In this document: piece by piece, positions 23,742-35,800 of the stretch
Position numbering within the stretch: the stretch's first letter is position 1
How the letters are laid out: every line of letters starts with the position of its first letter
Assembly (NCBI RefSeq): GCF_016859285.1
Contig: NC_053419.1
Coordinates: forward strand, 16,217,001 to 16,281,000
DNA length: 64,000 nucleotides
Direction: 5' to 3'
Origin: Xiphias gladius
Taxonomy: Eukaryota; Chordata; Actinopteri; Istiophoriformes; Xiphiidae
Translations under genes and position numbers: made by a program
The notes under the pieces: generated by a model
Database searches by the model: none
What the model saw: the letters and a program-made list of their open reading frames with translations, nothing else
What the model was told of the DNA's origin: nothing

Positions 23742-26700
23742 TCACTTCCTCTTCCTCCTCTTTAGGGCCTTCCACTCTCCCTCCTGAGTGGCCAAGCTGC
23801 CAAAGAGCTCCTTCACCTTTCTCTTTCTCTCCGCATCTCTGGAATACAGAATGTACATAAGGTTAAGAGGCTGTTACCAGAGGCATTTTAGTCCACTTTA
23901 ACATGAAGTTCAGTTTTATCCGCACCTGTTCATGACTTCATTGAGCTTCTCTCTGGCCAGGAAGCGCGAGTCCTTCCTGATCTCCCTCAAAGCGCCCTTG
24001 AACTCCTTCTTGTATTTGTGCTTCAGTCGCTCCTTCTCTCTCTCCTCTCTGGTGCTGCCACGCTTCTTTCCATAGTCCAACCTGACAAATATCAGATGCT
24101 TGTGAGATATAAAAACAGATACACTAGCAGGAAATTTGCATGTTTAATCCTTGCTTCTGGATGGGACAACTCATTTTGACGTGGTTAAAAACAGGCTTCA
24201 ATGCATTTCATTACTGCTTACACTTCAACGATCTTGGGTGTGAGCAGCTTCAGAGGAATAGGCTTCTTCTTCTCAAAAACCAGCGGACTGTGAGTCACAG
24301 GGGCACTGCTGATGGCCTCCAGGATCGCACTGTGAAGTTCCTGTAACAAAAACAACAAACGTTATCACAGACAAAAAGTAAGGTACCGCTCCCAACGAGA
24401 GAGAAAGACAAACCGAAAGAAAGAGACAGACTTCACTGTAGCTGTTCACTCAAGCCTATCTGGTACCAACCTGTAAAGGCTCTGGTAATGTTTGGGTTGA
24501 AAGATGTTTGGAAAGCAGCGTTCTGATTGGCTGGAAGATGTGTGGAAAGGATGTAAGGTCTTTGTAGAGCAGGCAGCACCGCTTCACCAAGTCCAGGCAG
24601 GTAGACAAACACATCAACCTGTGGAGAGATACATAAACATAGTTGAACATCTCGGTTTTATCATTTGCTTTCTGTCCCAATGTTATTAGCCTCCCTACAC
24701 CTGACCTCTAAGACTTCAACAACAGTGCCATCACACGCAGAAAAACTCGCCAAAGCAAATGACACTGACCACCTCTCAATCCATTCTTCGCATTACTTCT
24801 TTCTGGCCGACTTTAAAATGTAGGAGGGCTCCCTTCAGCAGATGTTCTGTCCCTTCTGACACAGCAGCCCTAAATAAAAGACCTTGCTGAATACTATGTA
24901 TAGATGTGTGTATCTCAATGTACACGTATGTCCATGTCTATGTAAGTATATAGGGCGATACGTGTGGGGAAATGCATGTATATATGACCATATGTCCACT
25001 GTATGTATTTTGTGCATCTGGGACCTGGTTCACAAATGATTATTGCTAGCAAATTAAAGATACGGTTGCATGCAGCTTGCATGTTGCAAATATAGTGTAA
25101 CAGATGCCAGTATGTTTTTATTGCGAGACATGAATGTTTATCATGTTCAACATCTTGATTAAAATTTATCACACGTCACCGCATGCAAACGTGATGATTT
25201 GGTCATATAGTACTGAAAAATTATAATTTTGATTTGATGATCAAAATTGTAATTTTTAGAATGACACATCAGAGGACCATCAAAGTCATTATGGTTCATC
25301 CTCTGGGGATCACGAATGTACGTACAAAATTTCATGGCAGTCCATCGAATAGTCGTTGAGATATTTCAGTCTGGACCAAAGTGATGGATCTACTAACAAA
25401 CCAACAGACTGACTTTTCCATCACTAGAGTCATGCCGCTAGCATGGCTAAACACAGCCAGATGATGGAGACAACAGTACGTTTCTATGGGTCAGTCTTGC
25501 ATCAGTGGCCTGCACAGTCCCCTGATATCCACCCTGTTGAGAATATTTGGATGTGGGAATGGCAGGTCAGAAAAAGAAAGTGCAACTGTTCAGTTTGCAG
25601 CAACTGGGCAACGTTGTCAGCCAGCAGAGGTCCAAAACGCTACGAGACAGGTAGAAAATAGTTAAGACTTCCAAAGTGTAAGCTCCTTCTACTGTATGTA
25701 GTTATCTGCATGAACTGCAGCACACTATTGCTGCATGAGTTCAGTTTTTCTGTGTCCAAATACATGTATTCACTGTATCACTCAGGCAGTAATTACCTCA
25801 GTCACTACACTCTTCACACACAGCTGCTGATGTGCGTCACTGTACCGCATGAAGGATGATTAGAAAATTAGAATAGGACTGGGCACCAGGTGTGAGGAAC
25901 AGGAGTAACATACAGAACTTTGTTCGTATCAGTGTGGAGGAGACTGGACTGGATCAGACCGCTTAAAGATGATTTACTGAACAGGCGGTTGGGGCTACAG
26001 CAATACCCAGTCTGAGTCATTATGAATTAAAATACTGTACTACAAGCGCTGCTTTCAAATTATTCCATTGGATAAATTATTGAATGCATTTAGTTAATCA
26101 TTACAGACAAAAATGCTTCATGATCTTGAATCTTTCTAACAGATATAAGATATATAAGCGGTTAAATTGGGGATATTACAGGTTTGTTCCTTATGACTCG
26201 TAGGTGTACTTTTTTTTCCTTTACAACTATAGCAAATGAATGAAATTAAATACATTTTTTTCTAACATAACCACTTTTGAGTCTGAGTCTGAATGTTTTA
26301 TGGCAAGTTATGGGTTTAAACTTTGGTTGAGTACAAATTTAAATGTATGTTCTCACAAACTGTGCACAACCATGGTCGGCTGAAGCCTGTTTGCAAGCTT
26401 TGCTTCGTGCCCACACAGCAGCTGCTGTGTGAAACCATGCAGGCGACTCATCAGAATCACACGAGTGGATGTTATCAGCTCTGAGCCATACAGTCTGTAC
26501 AGGTAAACAGACTAGTTATAGGAGAGATCTGTATGAGTGGGTGTTTGTGTGCTTCAAGTTTGTCTTCACAGAAAAAAAAAAATAAAAAAAAATGAGATTG
26601 TCTTTTTTTTACTTGTACAAATTCTTATCAGTCTTACTTCATCTCTCCTTTCCCATCTCGCTGTTTCATTCTTCATGGTCTCACGCTGGCCCAAACTGAA

Positions 26701-29700
26701 CATGAGAAGCTGTGTGAAGATAAAAGGCTTTCTCACACTTGATCTCCCTCCCTCTCTTTCTACTGTGCCTATATAATTGTCTCCAGGCAAAAGTTTACTC
26801 CTGTTATTCAATGTTATTATTACATACATGCATTCTGAGATCTGACTTTTCTGAACGGCAAGTCTCTCTAGAGGTCAGCTATATATACACAACATCTCTG
26901 GGGCCACCTATGGAGGGTTTTGGCTCAAACTTTGAAATCATTTTGGAGCAGTGAACCAATAAACTAAACTTCGTCGTCATTAAAAATCCTACTGACAAGC
27001 CTGGTTAAAGGATAGGTTCACAGTATTTCCTTGCTGAGCTGCAGTGGAAGTTTAGTCAATCTAGGACCTAGTTTTATTTTAAGCAAGAATTGAAAAAAAA
27101 AAAAAAAAAAAAAAAGGAAGAAACCTATCCTTTAACTAGCGTTAGTCAACAGTAACCATGACTCTAGTCTAGTATACTATGCAGATGTTGCATTTGTGGA
27201 GGAAAAATTGAAGGAAATGTTCGACATTATGGTTAACTGACACTGAAATAAATAATGAGCTGGTGGCAGCTTTATATGTCATTTAACGTTAACCGTTTAA
27301 CTTCACTTGGGGTGGGTTGAGTAATGAATAGTCTATGAACATAGTGCTGTGTCTGCAAGATTTCAGGGCTGTCTACACACCTGTCTTTTTTTTATCATGA
27401 AATAACAGAATCATATCTGACCCTGCTAAACTAGTCAACACAAGACCACTTTTTTCACAAATAATCATGTAACTTCACAGTCAACCCTCATCTCGTCCTC
27501 TTTGTTTTCTAATCCGATTCTTTCGGTGCCTTACGGCCAAAGGTTGTTTTTTCTCGGCTACTGCAGACAGTCCTGTTATTCTATGTTGAGGCAACAATTT
27601 GTAAAATATTGTTTGAGTAATAATAAAAAATGTTGCCAACTGACTGAAAAACATCAGGTTCAGTTTATAGTTTTGGGGTGAGACCAGATTCTTTCCCTCC
27701 AGATATACCATGCCTACACTCGTACCTGTGCTGGTCTCTGTCGATGTCATTTTTGAGTTCCAGGTGTTGGGAAGCCGACAGTGGCAGGTGTTTCTTGCTC
27801 CAGCTCTTGCAGGACTCAGAGTCTGACAGCACCAGAAGATCACTGTTCTTCCCTGATGGCCTGAAAGGCGGCACCACGGTGTAACCTGCAACACAGTGTC
27901 AAAGTCTGTCAGTTCTCTTTCACTTTACGAATGCTGGCAACAAAACATGTGCGACAAACTTGTGGAAATGTGCTGTGAAACATGAACGTGCAGCTACCTA
28001 GAGAGGTCTTGTCCTGCACGGCCAGGTGTAGCGTTCCAGCCAGGAAACTGATGAGCTCAGGAAGGAAGCGCTTTGAAAAAGAGACATACTCCACTGCCAG
28101 ACAGCACAGCACTAAACCGGACGTTACGTCCTGTAATGATCTCACTGGACACTGCGGACATACAAATCATGGACAAAAACACACACAAGTATGATTGTGG
28201 CATTAATACTGAAAACCAAACATCCGTTCACCCAGAGAAATTTGTGTTACGATTCGCTTTAGCATAACTGCCACGTAAACAGTGTGTGTTTCAGCTGCAG
28301 CTCTGGAAAGAAATCAGTTTAACTTCACCTGTTGGAATGTGGAAATTTTATAATTGAATAATTGAAAATATCTGAGGGGTATATATGGAGAAAAAGCACA
28401 AAAAAATAATAATGACTAATGAGAGGATGAAGTCTGGATTCAAACAGAATGAGAAATGGTGAAATCCTTTTAGAAATAACAATGATGAAGTAACACACAA
28501 ACACACAGGCAGATAAACCAGAACAATCCAAACAAATCAAAAACAGCTCTAACAACACAGACAACAACACAAACACAATGAAGGTTGTGTGTACCTTGGT
28601 GAGAGCCTGGCTCATGTAAAGCAGTGCTGGAGTTGTAACTGGGTGTCTGAAGTCTGAGGTAGGAAACAGCAGGGCTGTAACCTTCAAGTAGATAAGCTTA
28701 AAACACACAAAAACACACACATAAAAAAAAACTTAATTTGTCATTTACATAAAAAAAGAACAACAGATATTCACACTTGGGAATGGAGGGAGTGCTGTTT
28801 CGCTCACACTTACACTTTATCCACATTTCTGGATAAAAATAAATAAATAAATAAATTTTACTTTTATTTACAGTGGATATTCTCCAAAAAAAGCTACTAG
28901 ATTCAAAAATCGATCAAAGACTGTGAAAGACACAGCTTTCTTTGTAGTAAAGATGCAAATACAACACTATGTATCATTTTATTAATTTTTGTTTTTGTTA
29001 CTTCATCGTGCCTGCAACATTTGTGAAACCAAACCAAACCATGATGCATGCCTGTGAATTGACCTACAGATCAACAACATAGACTGAGTCACGTAATATT
29101 TAAAATAGGGCTTTAACTAACTATTTATTTCTATTATCGAATAACTGGCCAATTACTTTCTTTATTTATCATTTAGTCTGTGAATTGTTAAGCTGAGTAA
29201 AAAAAACACCCATGGTAACTTCCAAACCAAAAATATTTATTTACTATCATGAATGATCAAAAAAACAGCAAATTCTCATATTTGAGAAAAAAAATAGTTG
29301 CTGATTAATCAACTCACTTTTACAGCTCTAATTTAAATCCTCTAAAAGGTCCCTGTGCACCCTGGTGAATATTCAACATGTTTATTGTATTCGCAGCTAC
29401 TACTCCATACCATGTCTAGTGTTGGAAAAGCAACACGCCCTTTGACCTCAAGCACCTCCTCCATGCTGTGACCGGCATCTCCAAGGATGCCCTGCATAGC
29501 CTTGCAGGCTACTTCGGGGAACATCTGACACAGAGCGTACAACTCCCTACAGAGAATTAAAGAAAACAATAGTGAAAGAGTTGAAGAAACACACCTGGAT
29601 TTGAGTACTAAATATTTTTACTTAGATGTGAGAAATAAAAGACACTCTCTGGACTCACGGTATGAGTTTATCTATGGTGGTGAGTTCTGGTGGACTCCTA

Positions 29701-30065
29701 GTGGCCAGTTCTCCAATGTACTCCAACAGAAAGCCAAACAGTTTCTGAGACAAACAGAGGTGTCATTGTGAGGTCATACAGCACTAAATGTAACCTGAAA
29801 CTTACTACAAAAGTACCACACTAATTTACAAAAATAAAGCCTATTCCATATTGTACCTGCAGTTTGAGCTTATTGCCTACAGCCAAACTAGGGTGGTTGC
29901 ACTTCTGAGTCCTGGCCACAATGAGGCGCTGGTTGTCAGGGGTGTGGCCAGAGAGCAAATCTTTCAGGTCGTTGTAGCTCTCTGGAGCTGGAGAAACACA
30001 GAGCATAACCGTTATTACACCACAAGATACATATATATCTGCATATATATATATATATATAAAAT

Positions 30066-30142
<77 letters not shown>

Positions 30143-33100
30143 AACTCTATTGGAGATGAAAATAAGAAGAAATTTGAAGTAAACTCCAAAAGAGAAAGAG
30201 CAAGTTAAGAAATGTACCTAAAAATTAAACCATCTTTCTTGTTTAAATCTATTTGTGTGTGTATTTACCAGTGAATGTGTATGGGAGCTCTGTTTTAGCT
30301 GCCTCCTGCTGGGCCTTCATCTCCTCTTTGCTCAGACTCGTCTTCGGTTTGGCACTGGTCTCTTTCTCCGCCTGTTTTCTCTCCTCATCCTCGCTTTCTT
30401 TCTCAGAGTCCAGGTCAGAGTGGCCATCTTCTTCTTCACTGCTGCCCTCCTCCTCCTCTTCCTCTTCCTCCTCTTCTTCATCTTCATCTCCCTCTCCATC
30501 TTGCTCCTCCGCCTCTAATTCATCCTCTTCAGCACTCTCTCCCTCTTCTTCATCTTCATCACCATCTTCCTCAGACTCCTCTCCTATGTTCCATTTTCCA
30601 TCCTAGACATAGACAAGATACGTCACTGAAAAACTTTCTGTATTAAAGTAAAAATCAGCAATAAAGTGAAGTATTCCAGAGAAAAATTAAGCCACAAACC
30701 CTACGTATTGTGTTGTCTCAAACCTGATAAGCCAGGGTCTTCTTGTCATCTTTATCCAGAATGAAGCCGTCATTGAGGTCATCAGCAGACATGTGGCTCT
30801 GACTCTGTGCACTGTCCCCGACTTCATCTCCCATCATCCTCCTCAGACGGTCAGCCTGGAGAGACCACGGAGAAAAGAAATCTACTATCACAACCGGCAT
30901 TTAAACATTTTAAAGCTAAAGTTTCATGTGGTAATGACAAGAAGCTGTTCGTGCTGAGATAAAAATGTTGAACAGCAACCTCACACTGTGACCATACCTC
31001 TAGTTTCTGCAGCTTCTCCCTCTCCTCCCTGGCCAGCTCCTCCGGGGTTTTCATCTTCTCTGAGGGCTGAGCCTTCATCTCGAAGCCGAGCTCTCTGACC
31101 ATCATGTCGTACTCCTCCAGCTGGAACCCACAGAGGAAGCAGGAGGAGATAAACAAATGTCAGGCTCTGCCACTGATGAAAGAAAGCACAAAGTGGATGG
31201 ATAACATTCTGCTGATTGATTGGTGCACCCTACCTTGGGCTTCTCCTCTTGTTTGTCAACATGTTCAGCTTTGGGCGTCTTTTTCACCATCAGCGCCTGG
31301 ATGCTCTTCCACTCCTGGTCCAGCTTCTCAGTCAGCTCCTGCGCCTCCTCTTTCTGCACCTGCCGCTCCCGCTGAGAACGAACCCAAAACTCAATAATCT
31401 TGACCAAGCCACATCTCCTCTAGAACATCACTACAATCATTAGCTAGTAAAAAGCCACCAAACTTATTGAATAAAATAAGGTTGGTGGCTGAAAAGGTCA
31501 GTGTGGACCCAAATCCAGATGAAGAGCTTCTCCATTAACAGGATTGTGTTGCTGGCCCACCTTCTCCTGCTTGGACTTCTGGATGAGCTCTTCAATGAGT
31601 TCCTGCCTGGATTTGGCCCTCTGGCTTCCCTCCTCATCCTGCTGCTCCACTGATGTTTTCTTTTTGAGGAGGCCCCCTCCTCCTCCTCCGAAGTGGGAAG
31701 CGGTCAGCTCAGCTAGGTGAGAAAGAGAAGTACTGTCACTATTATGTACCATCTCTGCAATCTATGATATGACTTAGCTTCTCCTGCTCTAACATGGGAA
31801 TCATAAAACCCAACCAAAAAGCCACCATGTTCATGAACATTATTTTTGGTAATATAAAGCTGGTAAATTGTATATAGCTGGTAAATTCACACATTCCAAT
31901 TTTTAATTTTCTTTTTTTTCTTGTGATCATGAATTACTGGGACAGACACAGATACACCATGATAGACAATGACGAGCTGAACTGAAGGAGTACACGAGAA
32001 AGAACAACTGATACATCACAAATGCTGGAATTTAAGGCAGAAAAAACAGAGTGTTTTATGATGATAAGAGGAAACAAGCTCAAGGTACCACATCAATTTA
32101 TGTTAAAGTAAGCATCTGCATGCGAATACTTAATTTAATTTAATTTGATAAAAAAACTCAATTTGGCATATAGACTTGGACAATACTCACCTGACAAAAG
32201 TCCTTTCTCTTCTGATTCATCATCGCTATTCACCACATCATTGAATTTCTCCATTTCAGCCAGTGACTGGCCATAATGAGTCAGCTCTTCTTCCTCGTTC
32301 AGGTTGTACACATCCTTCTTGTCATGGACACGCTGAGAGATAATGCGAAGTTAATATGGGCTGAGAATTGAGCATACATCATGAGACTTTAGTTACAGAG
32401 CAAGATAATCAACTTAACGTCTCAGGTATAGACTTTCTGATACATTTGCTATTGTGTCCTCATTTTTTTTTTTTTTTTTTTTCTTTTTCAAAAACAAGCA
32501 GTCATTTCTTAGCCCAAAGGAAGAAGTGCAGAAAATCTCTGTTTACTCTCACTGGTGTTTGCTCTATTAAATTTGTTCTTATGTTTACATATGATAAGAC
32601 AAGCTTCCACATGGAAGATGAACTACAAAATGACGGTAACAAAACTGATAGGACTACTGCTTCATTTAAAGTTTGAATATCAAATGATTCATGTAAAATT
32701 TCAGGAGTCCAAAGCTACAGAGTGAAGTCAAAGCAGGGACTTCATGTGTTTTCATGTCAAGACTTGGTGTCCGTTGTGTCCTTACAGGTAATACAAATGT
32801 ATTATCACATCACTGACCTGTCTCTCCATTGCAAACCTCTGTAGGATTTTGTCTTCTGGCGCCATCTTGGTGTCATACTCTCCAAAGCGCCTGTCAATGA
32901 ATTTGTTGGACTTGTTTTTCTGTTTGTATTCCTTCAGGAGGGTCTCTTTTCTCTACAAATCAAAATTAACAGCACAGCATGTGATTCCTGTTCACTCCCT
33001 CTCAGGCAAACACACAGTCGCAAACAAAGATCCAACACGCTGCAAAAACACTGATTATGACCTAAAGAGATACAAATTAGTTCCGTTTGAGTCTAACAAC

Positions 33101-34460
33101 AGTTAAGTCAAAGCTGATGCACTGATCAATCAAGACCTCAAAAACCTCACATGGATACGTATATACATACCGAGTCATAAAGTAGAAGAAAAATTTAGTC
33201 ACGTGCAAATTCTACTCGTCCTAACTTTAACTTGTACTTAGTTTTGTTCATGGTTCTCTCTGTCCTTACAAAGCTCTCAGTGCCTCTTGCAGATACCCCC
33301 TCTCCCGGCATGATGCTGGGAGAGGCTTCACAGCACAGATAGTGTTAAATGAGTGGTGAGCTGTGAGCCATGGCTGCCAGATATAGTGCTACAGAAGAAG
33401 TAAATCTTTTATTTCATTTTTTCATTCCATCAGGCTGAAGAATCTTTTTTATTTTATGCAAAGGCTGTCTTCACTTTCTTTATTCTGCCATATTACCCAC
33501 ATTTGTCTCACACTGGCAATGCACGTCATCATGCCAGCCTTTTGTAAAATTACAAGGATAATAAAATTTCAAAGATACAATTTGATGGTGGTTAAGTTTG
33601 TTAGGATCCAATCACCTCATCAAGTTAGTTAAGAATTAAGTACTTTAGTAGTACTTTAAATAGTCAGCAACTGCAAAAAACAGATAAATAAAGTTGATTT
33701 CACGGCCTTCACTGGACTATCCGGTAAAACTCGTGCTACATATAAAATTACCACATCAAAGGATGAAGAGTTGTTAGGTCAACTACAAAATTTCATTGTA
33801 TCAACGTGCAGATGGAGTGTGATGCTAGAAATAATCTTTTCAACAAATAAGTAATTTACTTTGTTTCATGTATGAAATCTGTTCTGACGGTTTAGAGAAC
33901 AAAACTATAAAATATTTTTTAATGAAACCAATCTGTTTATGTAATTTGATGAGTTCCTCTTGGTCCTGTGTATAGATGAACATGAAACAGGTTCAACCAC
34001 CCTGATATTTCTAAGATTCTGTTATATAGGGGCAGACCAACATAAAAACCTAATATCGTGAATCCATTAAATTATATAATATAAAACAACAGCAAATTTT
34101 TAAAGGTTTCATTATGACCCTTTTAAATTACCTTGTAAGTGAACACAAGGTCGCAAATATGTCCACTACACTAAATTAAAATGAGGGTTTTAATTCAGTT
34201 ACTTGCGGGGCCCTTAATTTGTATGAAGGGCTTTAAACATGTGAGATTTTTATAAGAGATATGAGATTTCCTCTTACCTTATTAATGGCTTTGGATCGAG
34301 ACACACCGGGCAGACCCACATCATGCTTGGTTTTTCTCCCCAGTACATCAAATTTCTTCCTGTTAATTTTCACCTCAAACGGGTTGTTTTTGATCTCAGT
34401 AGAGGTCTTGGTCTTTCGGACCTTGTCAGCAAGGCTCCTCTTCTTAGGTGCCTTCCCCAT
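23742..34460 (-). CDS. nop14: nucleolar protein 14 (SSU processome), 18 coding exons, 875 aa
   Basis: Exons in transcript order: 34278-34460, 32818-32952, 32191-32332, 31561-31712, 31234-31371, 30998-31120, 30724-30855, 30269-30602, 29857-29987, 29659-29744, 29411-29546, 28595-28696, 27998-28151, 27726-27885, 24471-24618, 24222-24340, 23926-24081, 23742-23838 (2,628 bp). Nop14 works in the nucleolus with Emg1 and Noc4 in 18S rRNA processing and 40S assembly. Diagnostic stretches are NPFEVKINRKKFDVLGRKTKHDVGLPGVSRSKA (cut here only by wording: residues about 26-58), ELTASHFGGGGGGLLKKK, YDMMVRELGFEMKAQPS, HMSADDLNDGFILDKDD, TRTQKCNHPS-like and the basic end EWKALKRRKRK. Exon 8 is very acidic with 12 glutamates in a row. 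Human NOP14 is 857 aa, so this looks full length. The ATG follows directly on a 3' splice site (ccacag|ATG). Confidence 0.97.
25262..25440 (+). repeat. dispersed teleost repeat, copy 2 (inside a nop14 intron)
   Basis: Shares accatcaaagtcatta, atcacgaatgtacgt, aatagtcgttgagatattt and cagtctggaccaaagtgatgga with the copy at 7920-8062. It is better preserved at its left end and adjoins a Tc1-like transposase remnant. Confidence 0.7.
25443..25661 (+). pseudogene. decayed Tc1/mariner transposase fragment
   Basis: The frame contains HQWPAQSPDIHPVENIWMWE, matching the WPAQSPDLNPIENLW block that surrounds the catalytic aspartate of Tc1-type DDE transposases. Only the C-terminal part is left, without the upstream DDE residues or inverted ends that I could see. 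It lies in the large nop14 intron, opposite to the gene. Confidence 0.75.
27005..27135. mobile_element. MITE with perfect 14-bp inverted ends
   Basis: The 131-bp unit begins TTAAAGGATAGGTT and ends AACCTATCCTTTAA. It has a 25-bp A run before the right end and no coding capacity. Both ends include TTAA. It lies in the largest nop14 intron. Confidence 0.75.
29105..29335 (+). repeat. teleost dispersed repeat in a nop14 intron
   Basis: Shares tttactatcatgaatgatcaaaaa, caaattctcatatttgagaa and the gattaatcaactc ... agctctaat end with the copy at 19105-19390. It occupies most of the intron between exons 28595-28696 and 29411-29546. Confidence 0.65.
30043..30140. repeat. (AT)n-(CA)n compound microsatellite in a nop14 intron
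   Basis: About 20 bp of AT followed by about 73 bp of CA, in the 281-bp intron between exons 29857-29987 and 30269-30602. Confidence 0.95.
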
Positions 34461-34704
34461 CTGTGGCAGAGTAGTATACTGATGAGCCAACCTCACTGAC
34501 ATTACAGTGTCACTGTACAATGTAAAAGGACTCTCCTCTGTGTCTGGAGAGGGGACTCCTCTGACAATGAATCTTTGTTTCTCCCTATAACCAGACAGGC
34601 TGCTAGACCTGGACTCGTATTTAGAACATTATCCATCACATCTGTTACATTTCAGATTGATCTGTTGATAAGCAATGTTTGTATATACTATTTGTATAGA
34701 CTCA

Positions 34705-35110
34705 GTAGGCCGTTTATTAAGTACACTTATCAAAAAACTAATGCAGCCTAATACAACAGTCCTGCAGTAAATCCTCCCTACTTGACAGTTAATTCTGATC
34801 AGGTAGTGTTGACACTATTTTAGAGGTGCTGATACAACTGTGCATTCATTGGAGGCTGCAGTTTTTTATGTTGAATTGTATTGCATTATACAGACAGGTG
34901 TCTCTATCATTTTGTCCACCCCATTTATATTAATGAGGATAGGCTAAATAACAGAAACAAAACTCTGTACAATGCAATACAGTTCAGCAGCACCACAAAC
35001 TACATCCTCCAAAATGATCACACAGTTGAATCAACACCGCTGAAAACAATTTCAATAAAAACGGAACATTATAACCTTCATGAAGTTTAACATTGATCGA
35101 CAATCCTGCA
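34705..35110. mobile_element. foldback (palindromic) element upstream of nop14 exon 1
   Basis: The left arm contains gtcctgcagtaaatcctccc, gatcaggtagtgttgacact, gaggtgctgatacaactgtg and gaattgtattgcattatac. The right arm contains the reverse complements in reverse order (acaatgcaatacagttcagc, cacagttgaatcaacaccgc, ttcatgaagtttaacattga). The turn is near 34,940. It is noncoding and belongs to a family I recognise from other teleosts. Confidence 0.7.
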
Positions 35111-35199
35111 TCTTACTATACAGCTGTGTTAGAATATCCATCTGACTTGCACTGATGTACAGTATTATACTATCAATATTATATTCATATTCAGGACAT

Positions 35200-35430
35200 A
35201 CTATAGTGTAGTTACGGGTATCTCTTTAGTTTCAACTCTATATTAATTTTATTCTATGTATTTTTATATCTTATTTAGTCTTTTTTAGAGACTGTATATG
35301 ATATAGCCTTTAACTGTATTGTTTTTTTTACATACCTCATTGTTTTTTTGTCATTTACAGTATGACAAGTGGCTGCTGTAACATTGCAATTTCCCTTTGG
35401 GATTAATAAAGTATCTATTTATCTATCTAT
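35200..35430 (+). mobile_element. 3' end of a non-LTR retrotransposon with (ATCT)n tail
   Basis: Ends in gctgctgtaacattgcaatt, tccctttgggattaataaag and tatctatttatctatctat, a very common 3' terminus of teleost LINE or LINE-mobilised elements. No reverse-transcriptase frame remains, so it is 5'-truncated. Confidence 0.7.
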
Positions 35431-35757
35431 GCCAGACTCTGGTCATCAGGCTATATCCATCAGAGAGACTGAAACGAATCAGATCATCTTTTAAAACTCT
35501 TATTTAATACAGCACATGAATCCAATGAGCACTAAATACCATCACTCCTTGCTAACATTAGCTAAGTGAGCTTTTTTTAAGCTCGAAACAGACGAGTGTG
35601 TGTGACTCTAATGTGCTCATCAAAGAAAAAATATCAAATTTAATTCAAAAAATGATGAAAAAGTAAAAAAGTGCAGCTACTTCATAGCTAACTACCGTCG
35701 ATATGAACCGACAACAGTTTGTAAACAAGCTAACGTTATCAAACCGGCGGTGTTCAC

Positions 35758-35800
35758 CTTTCAGTCGCGTTGAGGAGTCGAGTTATTAAATCCAGGCGGA
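35758..35800 (-). promoter_or_regulatory. nop14: nop14 noncoding first exon and promoter (approximate)
   Basis: The nop14 ATG sits immediately after a 3' splice acceptor, so an untranslated exon must lie upstream. A strong donor on the minus strand (AAG|GTGAAC) ends at 35758 and is preceded by sequence with several CpG sites (35690-35800). The 5' limit is a guess, and no gene on the plus strand is evident to share the promoter. Confidence 0.4.

Noticed and set aside
30253..30606. Poly-serine/leucine plus-strand frames
   Set aside because: Antisense of the Glu-rich nop14 exon.
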